From: Shinisaurus crocodilurus
Lineage: Eukaryota > Chordata > Lepidosauria > Squamata > Shinisauridae
Length of the DNA: 64,000 nucleotides
Assembly (NCBI GenBank): GCA_021292165.1
Contig: CM037877.1
Coordinates: forward strand, 131,992,274 to 132,056,273
Direction: 5' to 3'
In this document: in pieces, positions 12,590 through 23,364 of the stretch
Layout of the letters: each line of letters begins with the position of its first letter
Position numbering within the stretch: position 1 is the first letter of the stretch
Translations under genes and position numbers: made by a program
Notes under the pieces: generated by a model
Told to the model about the DNA's origin: nothing
The model's database searches: none
What the model saw: the letters and a program-made list of their open reading frames with translations, nothing else

Positions 12590-14651
12590 AAACCCTTGTA
12601 CAAAGTGCCTCATGATATCCTGATTAGTAAGCTAGCTAAGAGTGGGCTAGATGGAACAACTATCAGGTGGATCCACAATTGGCTAAAGAATCTGACTCAA
12701 AGAGTGCTTATCAATGGTTCCTTCTCAAACTGGGGAGAGGTAACGAGCGGGGTACCACAGGGCTCGGTCCTGGGCCCGGTGCTCTTCAACATTTTTATTA
12801 ATGACTTGGATGAGGAGGTACAGGGAATGCTTATCAAATTTGCAGATGACACAAAGTTGGGTGGAACAGCTATTACTCTGGAAGACAGAAACAAAATTCA
12901 AAGTGACCTTGATAGGCTGGAGCGCTGGGCCAAAAACAACAGAATGAAATTTCATAGGGATAAATGCCAAGTGCTGCACCTAGGGAGAGGAAACCAAATG
13001 CAGAGTTACAGAATGGGGGACACTTGGCTCAACAATACTACAAGTGAGAAGGATCTTGGAATTGTGGTAGATCACAAACTGAATATGAGCCAGCAATGCG
13101 ATGTGGCTGCAAAGAAGGCAAATACAATTTTGGGCTGTATTAATAGAAGTATAGCTTCCAAATCGCGGGAAGTGATAATTCCCCTTTACTCGGCACTGGT
13201 TAGGCCTCATCTTGAGTACTGTGTCCAGTTCTGGGCACCTCACTTTAAGAAGGACATAGACCAGTGACGGTGAACCTATGGCACGGGTGCCACAGCTGGC
13301 ACGCAGGGACCTCTCTGTGGGCACTCGAGCCATTGGTCACCAGATCGCGAAAAGACCGTCCCCTTCTGCAAAACACTAATGATTTTGTTCTTTCTCACAG
13401 TGTGGAACAGAATGATTTTATTCTAGAATTCCTGTTACAGAATTCTGTTCTACATTGTTATCACATTTAAAAGATTTTGAAGAATGATGCACAGAGCATG
13501 GCTTGGATGTAAAGCCCTAACAGTTGACCTGAGTGCTGCATGTGTTGCTCTCAAACTAACGGAGTATGAGTCAAGGTTTGACAAATTATCAGCATGCATG
13601 CAATAGCAAAAATCACATTAATTGTGCAAAAGCATGACCAATGCAAACTTTTACCTAATGCAGTGTTTGCAGTCCAAGACATAAAGTGTTTAAAATGTGT
13701 TAAGCACGTTTAGTTTTCTTGTTTATCTTGCTCATCCTAGTACAGGTTGACTTTTACTTTTACTAATCCAACACCTGTAGAAGCAGGGAAAGGACCTGGG
13801 GTAAAGCTTGCCCCATACAATTTCACTCTGGCATATAATCATATTAGGAGTTGAGAATCCCTTATCCAAAAATACATGTGCCTAATTATTTAAAAAGTTT
13901 TGTATAAATTCCCTTCAGGCTATGTGTACCATGTAGTACTATAATAATTTTTTGAGTTGTTTTTTTTTTCAACAAAAAACTGTTTGTATCATTGAAAGCT
14001 CTGTTATTGTGTTTTTCTTTTAAGACAAAAGATGTTAATTAGTTCGGACAACTGTATGAGTTGTTTTTCTAAAACTAAAACCTCGGTATTCAGGTTTAAT
14101 TGCAGTGTTGGCACGTTGAAATAAATAAGTTGGTTTTGTGTTGCAGTTTGGGCACTCGGGCTCAAAAAGGTTCGCCATCACTGACATAGACAAACTGGAG
14201 AGGGTTCAGAGGAGGGCAACAAGGTTGATAAAGGGACTGGAAACAAGGCCCTATGAGGAGAGACTGAAAGAACTGGGCATGTTTAGCCTTCAGAAGAGGA
14301 GACTGAGGGGAGATATGATCGCACTCTTCCAGTATTTGAAGGGATGTCACACAGAGGAGGGCAAAGATCTCTTCTCGTTCATCCCAGTTTGCAGGACACG
14401 GAATAATGGGCTCAAGTTACAGGAACCTAGATTCCACCTAAACATCAGGAAAAATTTCCTGACTGTCAGAGCAATAAGACAATGGAATCAACTACCTAGG
14501 GAGGTTGTGGGCTCTCCCACTCTGGAGGCATTCAAGGTGCAGCTGGACAGACATCTGTCAGAGATGCTTTGACCTAGATTCCTGCATTGAGCAGGGGGTT
14601 GGACTCGATGGCCTTGTAGGCCCCTTCCAACTCTACTTTTCTATGATTCTA
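12590..14651 (+). mobile_element. CR1 LINE 3' part, split by a hAT insertion
   Basis: The RT frame at 12590-13253 reads LVNGSF-like LINGSFSNWGEVTSGVPQGSVLGP, INDLDEEV and KFADDTKLGG, with the FADD catalytic block. It continues after the insertion at 14192-14572 ([39 protein letters not shown]). The 3' UTR has TTGGACTCGATGGCCTTGTAGG and ends with the CR1 TTCTATGATTCTATGA octamer repeat. It is 5'-truncated, as usual for CR1, with few stop codons. Confidence 0.92.
13262..14183 (+). mobile_element. Non-autonomous hAT element inserted in CR1
   Basis: 922 bp with terminal inverted repeats CAGTGACGGTGAACC and, inverted, CAGTGATGGCGAACC. It is flanked by the 8-bp duplication ACATAGAC (13254-13261, 14184-14191). 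Removing it and one duplication copy rejoins the CR1 reading. The interior is AT-rich with no transposase frame. TIR and 8-bp duplication are diagnostic for hAT. Confidence 0.92.
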
Positions 14652-14779
14652 TGAAATAGGGAACAAAAGTGGGGAAAGAATTGGAGTTCTGTTGTGTGTG
14701 TGGATTGACTGACTGACCAGGTAGCACTTGGAATCGCATGTGTATTTCTCCCCTCATCCTATGTTTGCACTGGAGCTAG

Positions 14780-15571
14780 CAGCACTATCCTGCCAAAGAG
14801 GGTGAAGTGACCTGCTTCAGGCAGCACCATTTGAAGTGAGATAGATGAAGGCACAAATTCATCTATCTCTTTCCTGGATTGGTCCTAATATTGTGTGTGC
14901 ATGCCTGTGCCATTTGGGATCCACTAGAGGCAGCCAGCGGTGGTCCCATTCAGAGAGTTCTCTGTACAGCGCCCTGCCGTTGCACTCGCGGCACCTTTAA
15001 AAATAATTATAAAACTCTCTTCGCCAAGCCACTGCCAGCTTCTCCGTGGCAGCTGCTGCCGCACTACCATGCTGGAACTTCTGGTCCAGCGCAGCAGCTT
15101 CAGTTATAAAACTGTGTGTGTGAGAACTCCCGCACATGCGCAGAGTGTTCCAGAGCTTTCCCTGGGGTGGAAAGGCTCTGGGTCTGCCTGGAGCCCAGCA
15201 TCAGGCAGTGCTAGCACCCCTCATTAAGAGGGGTAGAACAAAAAATGGGCTCGGCTCAGGCCCAAGCCAGCCAATCATGGCAGACCCCTTCTTTCCCAAG
15301 GGAGGGGGTCCTTCTGGGCAAGGTTGAGGCACACAGCAGCCAGCACATGTGCAGCAGCCTTTGTAATGTCATTCACTCTGTTTGCTGGCTGGCTTACATT
15401 GATTGGATAATTTGCTGAGCCAAGCCAGCCTATTGGAGGTCAGAGCAGCAGGCACATGCTGGAGTTCAGAGCAGCAGCTCCAATTCCAGCGCCATTCATG
15501 GGTTTTTTCTTGGTTTCTTGATGGCCTCATTAATTTCATTACCAGTATGTTCTTCTTTAATCTTTGTAGGA

Positions 15572-15604
<33 letters not shown>

Positions 15605-15634
15605 CCTGCCTGCCTGCCTGCCTGCCTATATATA

Positions 15635-15672
<38 letters not shown>

Positions 15673-15925
15673 CGTATGCTCTGTGGGGTGCTCTGTGGGC
15701 GGTGTGTGTGTGTGTGTGTGTGTGGTCTGGGGTTTGTGAGTGTGTGGATGCTTTGGGAGGGGTATGCTTTGGGATTTGTGTGTATGTATGCTTGGGGGGT
15801 GCTTTGTGGGGGTTAATGAGAGGGGGTGCCTGTGTGTGTGCACATCTGTGTGTGTAATGGGGGTGTCTGTGTGTTTTACAATGGGTTCCTGCTGGCTTCC
15901 CAAGGCTAATAATAATAATTATTAT

Positions 15926-15967
<42 letters not shown>

Positions 15968-16700
15968 ATGCAAAGGCATGGACTGTGGATGCGCACAGAA
16001 CTTGCCATGCTTTTTCTCCTGAGCAATCCAGTTCTCCTTACTTACAAGATATGCATAATCTGGGATTTTGTACTGTGCTGCCTCTGAGTAGGCCTGCTCT
16101 GGTGGGTGCTTTGTGGTGGATATACAAAGGCATGGATTTCTGGATGCTTTCAGAATTTGTTCCTGTGTTCCAAAGGCTGCTGTTCTGTGTGGCACTGAGA
16201 ATATTGTGTCTTATTTCAATTACTATCATTGTAATTGTTACTATGGCTGTGTGGATTCTCCCCTCTCACTCATCATCTTAAGAGTCACTTGATTTTCTGT
16301 GGAATGGGAGTTGTTGCTGGAACAGGAGAATGTGGGTCCAAGGGAGTACTTTTGTGTAGCTGTGTGATTTCCAACCCTCCCCCTGCATGTTGTGTGCCTG
16401 TTTTCTCTGGGTATGGGTTGCTGACTGTTGGGGATTCAAAGACTGCTCTGCCTCTCGTGACCCCTGGCTCCACCTTTGCTGACCTGCCCTCTGCCCCACC
16501 AGTCAGACTGGCCACTGCAGGCTGCAAATATCTTGGGCTGCCACTGACTGGAGCTGTGCGGACCACCTCAGAAGACTAAAAAAAAATTCCCACAGCTGTT
16601 TGCAAGGGATTTTGGGCGCCCAGTTTTGCATAGGCAGGAATGCAGTCATACTTTTAATTAGTGAAGCACGTTTTAAATGCAGAACCTCTGGTGCTTGCCC
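14780..16700 (-). repeat. Long interspersed repeat, copy B, with large microsatellites
   Basis: Inverted relative of 3885-5230: shared blocks include TTTGAATCCCCAACAGTCAG and GGCCAGTCTGACT on the minus strand. It contains (TG)n runs at 15570-15600, 15640-15670 and 15702-15724, a GCCT run at 15605-15626 and a (TAC)n array at 15926-15966. Long frames here come from the microsatellites. Confidence 0.65.
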
Positions 16701-16762
16701 CAACCCCACCTTCCCTGTTTCTATCACAGTCACTTCACATGCACTACAACACTTAACTGGCC

Positions 16763-16802
16763 AAGTATACCTATTGGCCAGCGTTGGCCAATAGGTATAC
16801 TT
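16763..16802. repeat. Perfect 18-bp inverted repeat
   Basis: Arms AAGTATACCTATTGGCCA and its exact complement are separated by GCGT. It is free of coding sequence. Confidence 0.95.
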
Positions 16803-17877
16803 CTCCAACCAAGGCACTGATTTGTTGCTCTGCCAACATCACTTGAAAAACCAGCATTTTCATATGTAAAATGACCATTTCCATTTAAAGAATGAGGGGT
16901 TGTTTTCAAAATAGAAGAATGTCTAAGGTAGCTGGTTGCTTCCCAAAGCAGTACTGCTCCAAAGTCCACCCACTTGACCAACCTAGCTTTGCCCACTGAA
17001 GATTCCCTATTGCTCAAGGTAAATTTTTCCAAAATGTCTGTCACCTTTACCATGCTTGTTGTCCACTTGAGAAAAGCCTCCTTTTAGCTAGCATGACTGT
17101 GAATACAGCAGGGTGCTTAAAGGGGGGCACACAGTAAAAGATAGTTTGAGGAAGTTATTATTTGTTTAAGGAAGGTTTTCATTATAAGTATGCAAAAGCT
17201 GCTGAACATTATTATTTTTATTAAACTTCTACATTACTGATGCTAACAATTCATAGACACTTAAAAATACCTAGCGATTTGGCTTGGCAGAGGGTTATAG
17301 ACATCACTCTCTTTTTCTTTAATGAGGAAATTACTGATTTTCCATAAATTTCCTGGAAATGTGACAGACCAGCTTAGAAAGGAAGACTGGCTATTTCACT
17401 GGCACATCATTGCTCTTGTTTCAGATTTTTGGATGTTCAGTTCTACCATTATTGAACCACACTCAAAGGCATCCCCAATGATGTGCTGGGTACCGGTATG
17501 ATCATCAAAGAGCCATGTGCAAATGGCACCATCTGCTGGCTATTGTCTTTTCTCACTATTAAGAAGTCAAGTACTACGTCTGCTCATATCAATGGAACCT
17601 GCATAAGGAAAGAAGACTCCTTGCAAACTGTGCCCTTGTGGCTGATGAGAAAAACAAGAATATAAGCTAGGTAAGGCAATATCATTGAAAATAGTGAGTT
17701 CGTACTGAAGACAACTCGTTCAGTTCAGACTAATAATAATCCAAAGCATCAACATTCTTTGAATCTGGAACTATTTTATTAGCAATACGTATACAATAGA
17801 GAACACAACACACCTCTGAAATAGCCAGGTTAGATATATTATTTTAAATAAATTAAATACATACCATATTGAAAACA
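16803..17877. other. No gene recognised
   Basis: AT-rich non-coding DNA up to the LTR element target site. Confidence 0.6.
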
Positions 17878-17882
17878 CAATA

Positions 17883-19007
17883 TGTGGAGAAAGCCAACCT
17901 TTCAAGCCCCTGCCTGACACACACACACTCACCAAGGAGGGGGGAAGGAGACCCAGAGGGGGGAGACAGCCAGTCTCCACAGAGGACAAAGGGGACAAAC
18001 AACATCTGCATAGAATCACCCCAGGGGGAAAGGCAGGAAGCATCCCCAGGGTTGCCAATGCTCTCGCATATCAGACCCATCTACATAAGACTTGAATACC
18101 TCCCCAGAGCAGACACTTCGGCACCCATAAGAAATGGCCACTCAACACCATAGGATGGGACCATTAAGCAAGGGGCTTCAAAGGGACCCCATCCCACGGG
18201 GGGAGGGCATCACCCCACCTGACCCAAAGGCCGCCCTCAGGGAGGGTGTCAACTCACCTGATCACGGAGGGAGGGGCTACCTGAAACACCAAGGTATAAA
18301 ACACTCTGCGCAAGGGAACTGGGTTGTTGGACCTGATCAGCAATCTTGCCATGCCTGGGGTAAGGGAACGAAGGATCGGCAACCCCGGGTAGCAGCACCC
18401 GGCGCACTCCAGCTAGCTGGAATCACTGGCCGCTTGGGTTGACCGGACCCCCGGGAAACCAAGCTGGAATCACTGGCCGCTTGGGTTGACCGGACTCCCG
18501 GGAAACCAAGCTGAAATCACTCACAAGCCGCTTGGGTAGACCGGGCCTCCGCCGGGAACCCAGCTAGCCGCTTGGGTAGACCGGGCTTCCGCCGGGAACC
18601 CAGCTAGCCGCTTGGGTAGACCGGGCCTCCGCTGGGAACCCAGCTAGCCGCTTGGGTAGACCGGGCCTCCGCCGGGAACCCAGCTAGCCGCGTGCGGTTG
18701 ACCGGGCCTCTGCCGGGACCCGAGCTGAACTAACTAGCTGAGAGCCCTGAAATCACGGTGACCTTGAGACTTCTTGCTTGCTACTTTGTACCGAAGTGAT
18801 AAGCTGTATTGCTGGCGTGGGTCTGGGTTTGTGAAGGTAATTTTGTAAATAAACTTGTTTTCTAAAAGATACTTTTGTGGCTATAAGTTATCCCTTTGTT
18901 CTGGGCTAAGGGTGAGGCGCTGGGGACCTCGGAGAAGGCCTGCCCCAAGACTCGCTACCCCCTTAGCATTGAACCCACTCAGAAGACCAGGTTGTCGGTC
19001 TTCCACT
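17883..19007 (+). repeat. 5' LTR of the Gmr1-like element
   Basis: About 1125 bp, starting TGTGGAGAAAGCC and ending TCTTCCACT just before the primer site. It contains a TATA-like GGTATAAAAC at about 18293 and AATAAA at about 18848, consistent with U3, R and U5. A tandem array of roughly 40-47-bp units (CGCTTGGGTAGACCGGGCC type) lies at 18409-18725. The array has two more units than that of the 3' LTR, explaining the length difference. Confidence 0.9.
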
Positions 19008-19023
19008 TGGTGGCAGCGGGGGG
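19008..19023 (+). other. Primer-binding site
   Basis: TGGTGGCAGCGG directly follows the 5' LTR, as expected for a tRNA primer site beginning TGG. I could not assign the tRNA by eye. Confidence 0.6.
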
Positions 19024-19082
19024 ATAACTTATTAGCCCAGAATATCTCCCAGACCCAAAGTAGCAATAGCCTAAGGATCACC

Positions 19083-19540
19083 ATGGGCGACCCAGAACCT
19101 GACGGAGCGACTGGGGGAGCCGAGCCATGGCGGCCCCTGCCCGCAACCCCCATCACCCCGGGGTTGGCGGCGCTGATCCAGCAGACGGAGCTGCAGAGGG
19201 AGCTGCTGGCGAGTCTGGCCCAGGGTGCCCGAGCCAGGGGCCGCCCTATCCCAGTTCCGACAGATGGGAGAGAGGATGTGGTGACCGAGGACCCCGCTCC
19301 TCTGGAGCCCCTGGAGCCCCTCGAGCTTCCCTCGGAATGGATGGCACACGAGCGGGAGAGGATGGCCCACGAGCGCGAAATGATCCGGATGCAGATGGAG
19401 TTGGCCAAGCTCCAGCTCGAGGCGGGGAAAACTCCCCCGACTGTCCCCTCCGCTCCTCCCCCTCCGTCGTGGGACCGCAAGACGTTCCCCTACCGGTCCC
19501 AAAGCCTAAGCCCGTGCCCCCTCCACCACCACTTCCTTGC
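19083..19540 (+). pseudogene. Gag N-terminal remnant of the LTR element
   Basis: An ATG at 19083 opens a frame of about 150 residues: acidic and proline-rich, with a charged helical stretch containing a repeated MAHERE motif, then a proline-rich linker. Capsid, zinc-knuckle and protease sequences expected next are absent; the text runs straight into integrase N-terminal sequence. This indicates an internal deletion of gag and protease. Confidence 0.65.
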
Positions 19541-20740
19541 AGGAGTGTCGCGATCTGGCCAACCAAGACCCTGGGGTATCCCTTGCCACCGAAAGATTTG
19601 TCTGGGACAATGGAACTTTGTACCGGGAGTTCGAGCCAAAGGGGGAAGTGGCACCGGAGCGCAAGCAAAGGCAACTGGTGGTTCCCCGACGGTACCACCT
19701 GCGCCGTGCTGCACCTCGCCCACGATGTGGCATGGGGAGGACACCTGGGGCAGAAGCGGACCCAAGCTCGAATCACAGAGGGGTTCTACTGGCCCATGAT
19801 CGCCTCCGACATTAAAGCCTACTGTCGGTCCTGTGATGTGTGCCAGCGGGTGGGACACAATCGTGATCACCCAAGAGCTCCCCTTCAGCCTTTTCCGGTG
19901 GTGGGGATCCCTTTTGAACGGATTGCTATGGACATACTGGGTCCCCTGAACCCTCCCACCAAGACGGGGAAGAAGTTTGTACTGACGGTAGTGGACTTTG
20001 CCACCCACTACGCAGAGGCTTTTGCGCTAGCCTCCATCTCTGCAGCCAGCCTGGCTAAGACTCTGCTCTCTCTCTTTGCCTGCTTAGGAATGCCCCGCAC
20101 GGTCGTGTCGGACTGCGGCACCGGGTTCATGTCTAAACTGTTCCAGAAAATGTGGGACCGGGGGGGGGGGGGTTGACCATGTAACTTCGGTGCCTTACCA
20201 CCACGAGACCAATGGACTGGTTGAACCCTTCAACCAGACTTTGGGGGAAATGATCCGGGCGTACGCTAGCCGTCACCCGGGAACTTGGGATCAAGCCCTA
20301 CCTTACCTCCTCTTTGCCTACCGAGATGCTCCGCAGGAAAGCCTCGGGTTTTCCCCGAATGAACTGATGTTTGGCAGAGAACTACGGGGGCCCTTGGCTT
20401 TGTTACGGGAAGAGTGGGAGGGGGCTGCCGGCAGTTCGCCCGTGCCGGTTCACACTTTTCTGCGGCGGCTACGGGACACCCTCCACAGCATTCGAGAAGC
20501 CGCCCAACAGCATCTGAAGGCAGCCCAGCAGCGGCAAAAGGAGCTGTATGATAAAACCGCGGTAGCCCGGACTTTTGAGGTGGGTGATAAAGTGTTGGTT
20601 CTGCGTACCCTCAAAACGGACAAGCTGTGTCTTAAGTGGGAGGGTCCGGGGACTGTAGTTGAGAAGCTTGGACCAGTCAACTACAAAATACTCTTTGCTG
20701 GGACTCCTGAAAAATGTAAAGTATTTCATGTGAATATGTT
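19541..20740 (+). pseudogene. Integrase region of the LTR element
   Basis: Integrase inserts the cDNA into the genome. The N-terminal zinc-binding histidines (HLAHDVAWGGHLG) and CRSCDVCQ are at about 19710-19840. The catalytic core shows AMDILGP, VVSDCGTGF and TNGLVEPFN, covering the D, D and E positions. A GPY/F-like C-terminus (VGDKVLVLR, KWEGPGTVVEKLG) ends near 20740. Frame changes occur at about 19700 and at a G run (20159-20174). No chromodomain was recognised. It lies upstream of reverse transcriptase. Confidence 0.88.
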
Positions 20741-20849
20741 GAAATTGTATGTGGACCGGGGTGCGGGAGTGGGCTGTGTGAAGGAACATAATGATAAGGA
20801 TTTCGCTGATGGGGATCTGTTGGGAGAATGGGGGGATGGCGGGGGGATG

Positions 20850-22320
20850 GAAGAAATTTCACTGTCACCCACCCTGTCCGAGGCTCAGCGGGAGCAAATG
20901 AAGCGGGTGCTGGATGAATTTGGGACCATGTTCTCAGACCGCTCCGGGCGGACCCCACTCATCCAGCACACCATTCAAACGGGTGACAGCCCCCCTCTGC
21001 AATCTCTGCCCTACCGGGCGGTGGGACCCCACGCTCAGGTCATTGCGGAGGAAGTCAAAGCCATGTTAGACCTAGGGGTGATCGTTCCTAGTTCTAGCCC
21101 ATGGTCCTCCCCGATTGTCCTGGTGGCCAAAAAGGATGGGGGGGGTGCGGTTCTGTGTGGACTATCGGAAAATCAATAAGGTGACCGTCCCTGACCCCTA
21201 CCCCATCCCCAACATGGATGTCTTGCTGGAAAAGCTAGGGAGGGCCAAGTACATTACCACCCTAGACCTCACCAAGGGCTACTGGCAAGTCCCGCTGGAC
21301 GCGGATGCTGCTCTCAAGTCTGCCTTTGTCACACACCTGGGTTTATTCCAGTTCACCACTCTTCCCTTCGGAGTCCGGAACGGTCCGGCAACCTTTCAGA
21401 GGCTGGTGAATGGAATGCTGAACGGGTTGGGAGAATTTGCCTGTGCCTACCTGGACGACATAGCTATCTTTAGCTCCACTTGCGAACAGCATCTGCAGCA
21501 TGTCCGACAGGTCTTCCAGCAGATCCGGGACGCTGGGTTGACAGTGAAAGCAAAGAAGTGCCAGGTGGGGCTAGGGGAGGTTGAGTACCTTGGACATCGG
21601 GTCGGAGGGGGGAGCATCAAACCCATGGAAGCTAAGATCGAGTCGGTTCAGAAATGCCCCCAACCTGCGACCAAAAAACAGGTGCAGGCTTTTCTGGGAC
21701 TTGCAGGGTACTATCAGAAGTTTATGCCACACTTCAGTCAGCTAGCAGCCCCTCTGACTGATCTTTGTAAGAAACGCCAACTGAATAGGGTCCAGTGGAC
21801 CGGGGCTTGCCAGACCGCTTTCGACGGGTTAAAAGCCTGCCTCACGGCAGCTCCCATTCTGCAAGCCCCAGACTTCGAATCCCCCTTCGTTCTACAGACA
21901 GATGCCTCTGAGGCCGGGATGGGGGCGGTGTTATTACAGGAGAAGGTAGGAGAAGGGCTGCGCCCCGTTGCCTACCTGAGCAAGAAACTCCTGCCCAGAG
22001 AATGTAGTCTTGCCACCATTGAGAAGGAGTGCCTGGCCGTGGTGTGGGCCATCACCAAATTGCGCCCCTACCTCTGGGGGAGACGGTTCCGCCTGCAGAC
22101 CGACCATTCCCCCCCTGTGCTGGTTAGATAGAGTCAAGGGCAACAACCAAAAACTCCTACGGTGGAGTCTGGCGTTGCAAGACTTTGACTTCGAAATTGA
22201 GCACATCAAGGGTAAGGACAATGTCTTGGCTGATGCACTCTCCCGGGCTTTCTCAGGCGATGGGCAAGTCGATGGGAAATTGGGGTGTGGGATCCCAATG
22301 CCATCTTTTCCCCGGGGGGG
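20850..22320 (+). pseudogene. Reverse transcriptase and RNase H region of the LTR element
   Basis: RT begins around PSSSPWSSPIVLVAKK and includes LDLTKGYWQVPL and the catalytic YLDDIAIF. RNase H follows with [26 protein letters not shown] and LQTDHSPP. It closes with [19 protein letters not shown] about 70 bp before the 3' LTR. Frames shift at a G run (about 21138-21145) and a C run (about 22108-22115). Apart from those two length changes the domains read cleanly. Confidence 0.92.
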
Positions 22321-22323
22321 AGA
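22312..22323 (+). other. Polypurine tract of the LTR element
   Basis: A purine run GGGGGGAGA immediately precedes the TGTGGAG start of the 3' LTR, the expected site of plus-strand priming. Confidence 0.75.
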
Positions 22324-23359
22324 TGTGGAGAAAGCCAACCTAAGCCCCCTGCCTGACACACACACACTCACCAAGGAGGGGGGAAGGAGACCCAGGGGGG
22401 GGGGAAGCCAGTCTCCACAGAGGACAAAGGGGACAAACAACATCTGCATAGAATCACCCCAGGGGGAAAGGCAGGAAGCATCCCCAGGGTTGCCAATGCT
22501 CTCGCATATCAGACCCATCTACATAAGACTTGAATACCTCCCCAGAGCAGACACTTCGGCACCCATAAGAAATGGCCACTCAACACCATAGGATGGGACC
22601 ATTAAGCAAGGGGCTTCAAAGGGACCCCATCCCACGGGGGGAGGGCATCACCCCACCTGACCCAAAAGGCCGCCCTCAGGGAGGGTGTCAACTCACCTGA
22701 TCACGGAGGGAGGGGCTACCTGAAACACCAAGGTATAAAACACCCTGCGCAAGGGAACTGGGTTGTTGGACCTGATCAGCAATCTTGCCATGCCTGGGGT
22801 AAGGGAACGAAGGATCGGCAACCCCGGGTAGCAGCACTCGGCGCACTCCAGCTAGCTGGAATCACTGGCCGCTTGGGTTGACCGGACCCCCGGGAAACCA
22901 AGCTGGAATCACTCTCAAGCCGCTTGGGTAGACCGGGCCTCCGCCGGGAACCCAGCTAGCCGCTTGGGTAGACCGGGCCTCCGCCGGGAACCCAGCTAGT
23001 CGCTTGGGTAGATCGGGCCTCCACCGGGAACCCAGCTAGCAGCGTGCGGTTGACCGGGCCTCTGCCAGGACCCGAGCTGAACTAACTAGCTGAGAGCCCT
23101 GAAATCACGGTGACCTTGAGACTTCTTGCTTGCTACTTTGTACCGAAGTGATAAGCTGTATTGCTGGCGTGGGTCTGGGTTTGTGAAGGTAATTTTGTAA
23201 ATAAACTTGTTTTCTAAAAGATACTTTTGTGGCTATAAGTTATCCCTTTGTTCTGGGCTAAGGGTGAGGCGCTGGGGACCTCGGAGAAGGCCCGCCCCAA
23301 GACTCGCTACCCCCTTAGCATTGAACCCACGCAGAAGACCAGGTTGTCGGTCTTCTACT
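22324..23359 (+). repeat. 3' LTR of the Gmr1-like element
   Basis: About 1036 bp, matching the 5' LTR nearly base for base from TGTGGAGAAAGCC to GGTCTTCTACT. The internal minisatellite is shorter (22840-23080). It is followed by CAATA, the same five bases that precede the 5' LTR. Confidence 0.9.
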
Positions 23360-23364
23360 CAATA

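Larger units (their letters stand above)
17883..23359 (+). mobile_element. Ty3/gypsy-type LTR retrotransposon with integrase before RT (Gmr1-like)
   Basis: A complete insertion with two LTRs, primer site, degraded gag-pol and polypurine tract, flanked by the 5-bp duplication CAATA (17878-17882 and 23360-23364). The LTRs are nearly identical outside a minisatellite, so the insertion is recent. The pol order is integrase, reverse transcriptase, RNase H, with RNase H abutting the 3' LTR. Normal Ty3/gypsy elements have integrase last. The rearranged order is known from the deuterostome Gmr1 group. Most of gag and the protease are missing and pol is frameshifted, so this copy is not autonomous. 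Confidence 0.9.

Noticed and set aside
15496..16195. Long Thr/His- and Cys/Val-rich frames
   Set aside because: Translations of (TG)n and (TAC)n microsatellites.
18402..18725. CRISPR-like array
   Set aside because: Direct tandem units without spacers, inside an LTR of a eukaryotic retrotransposon.
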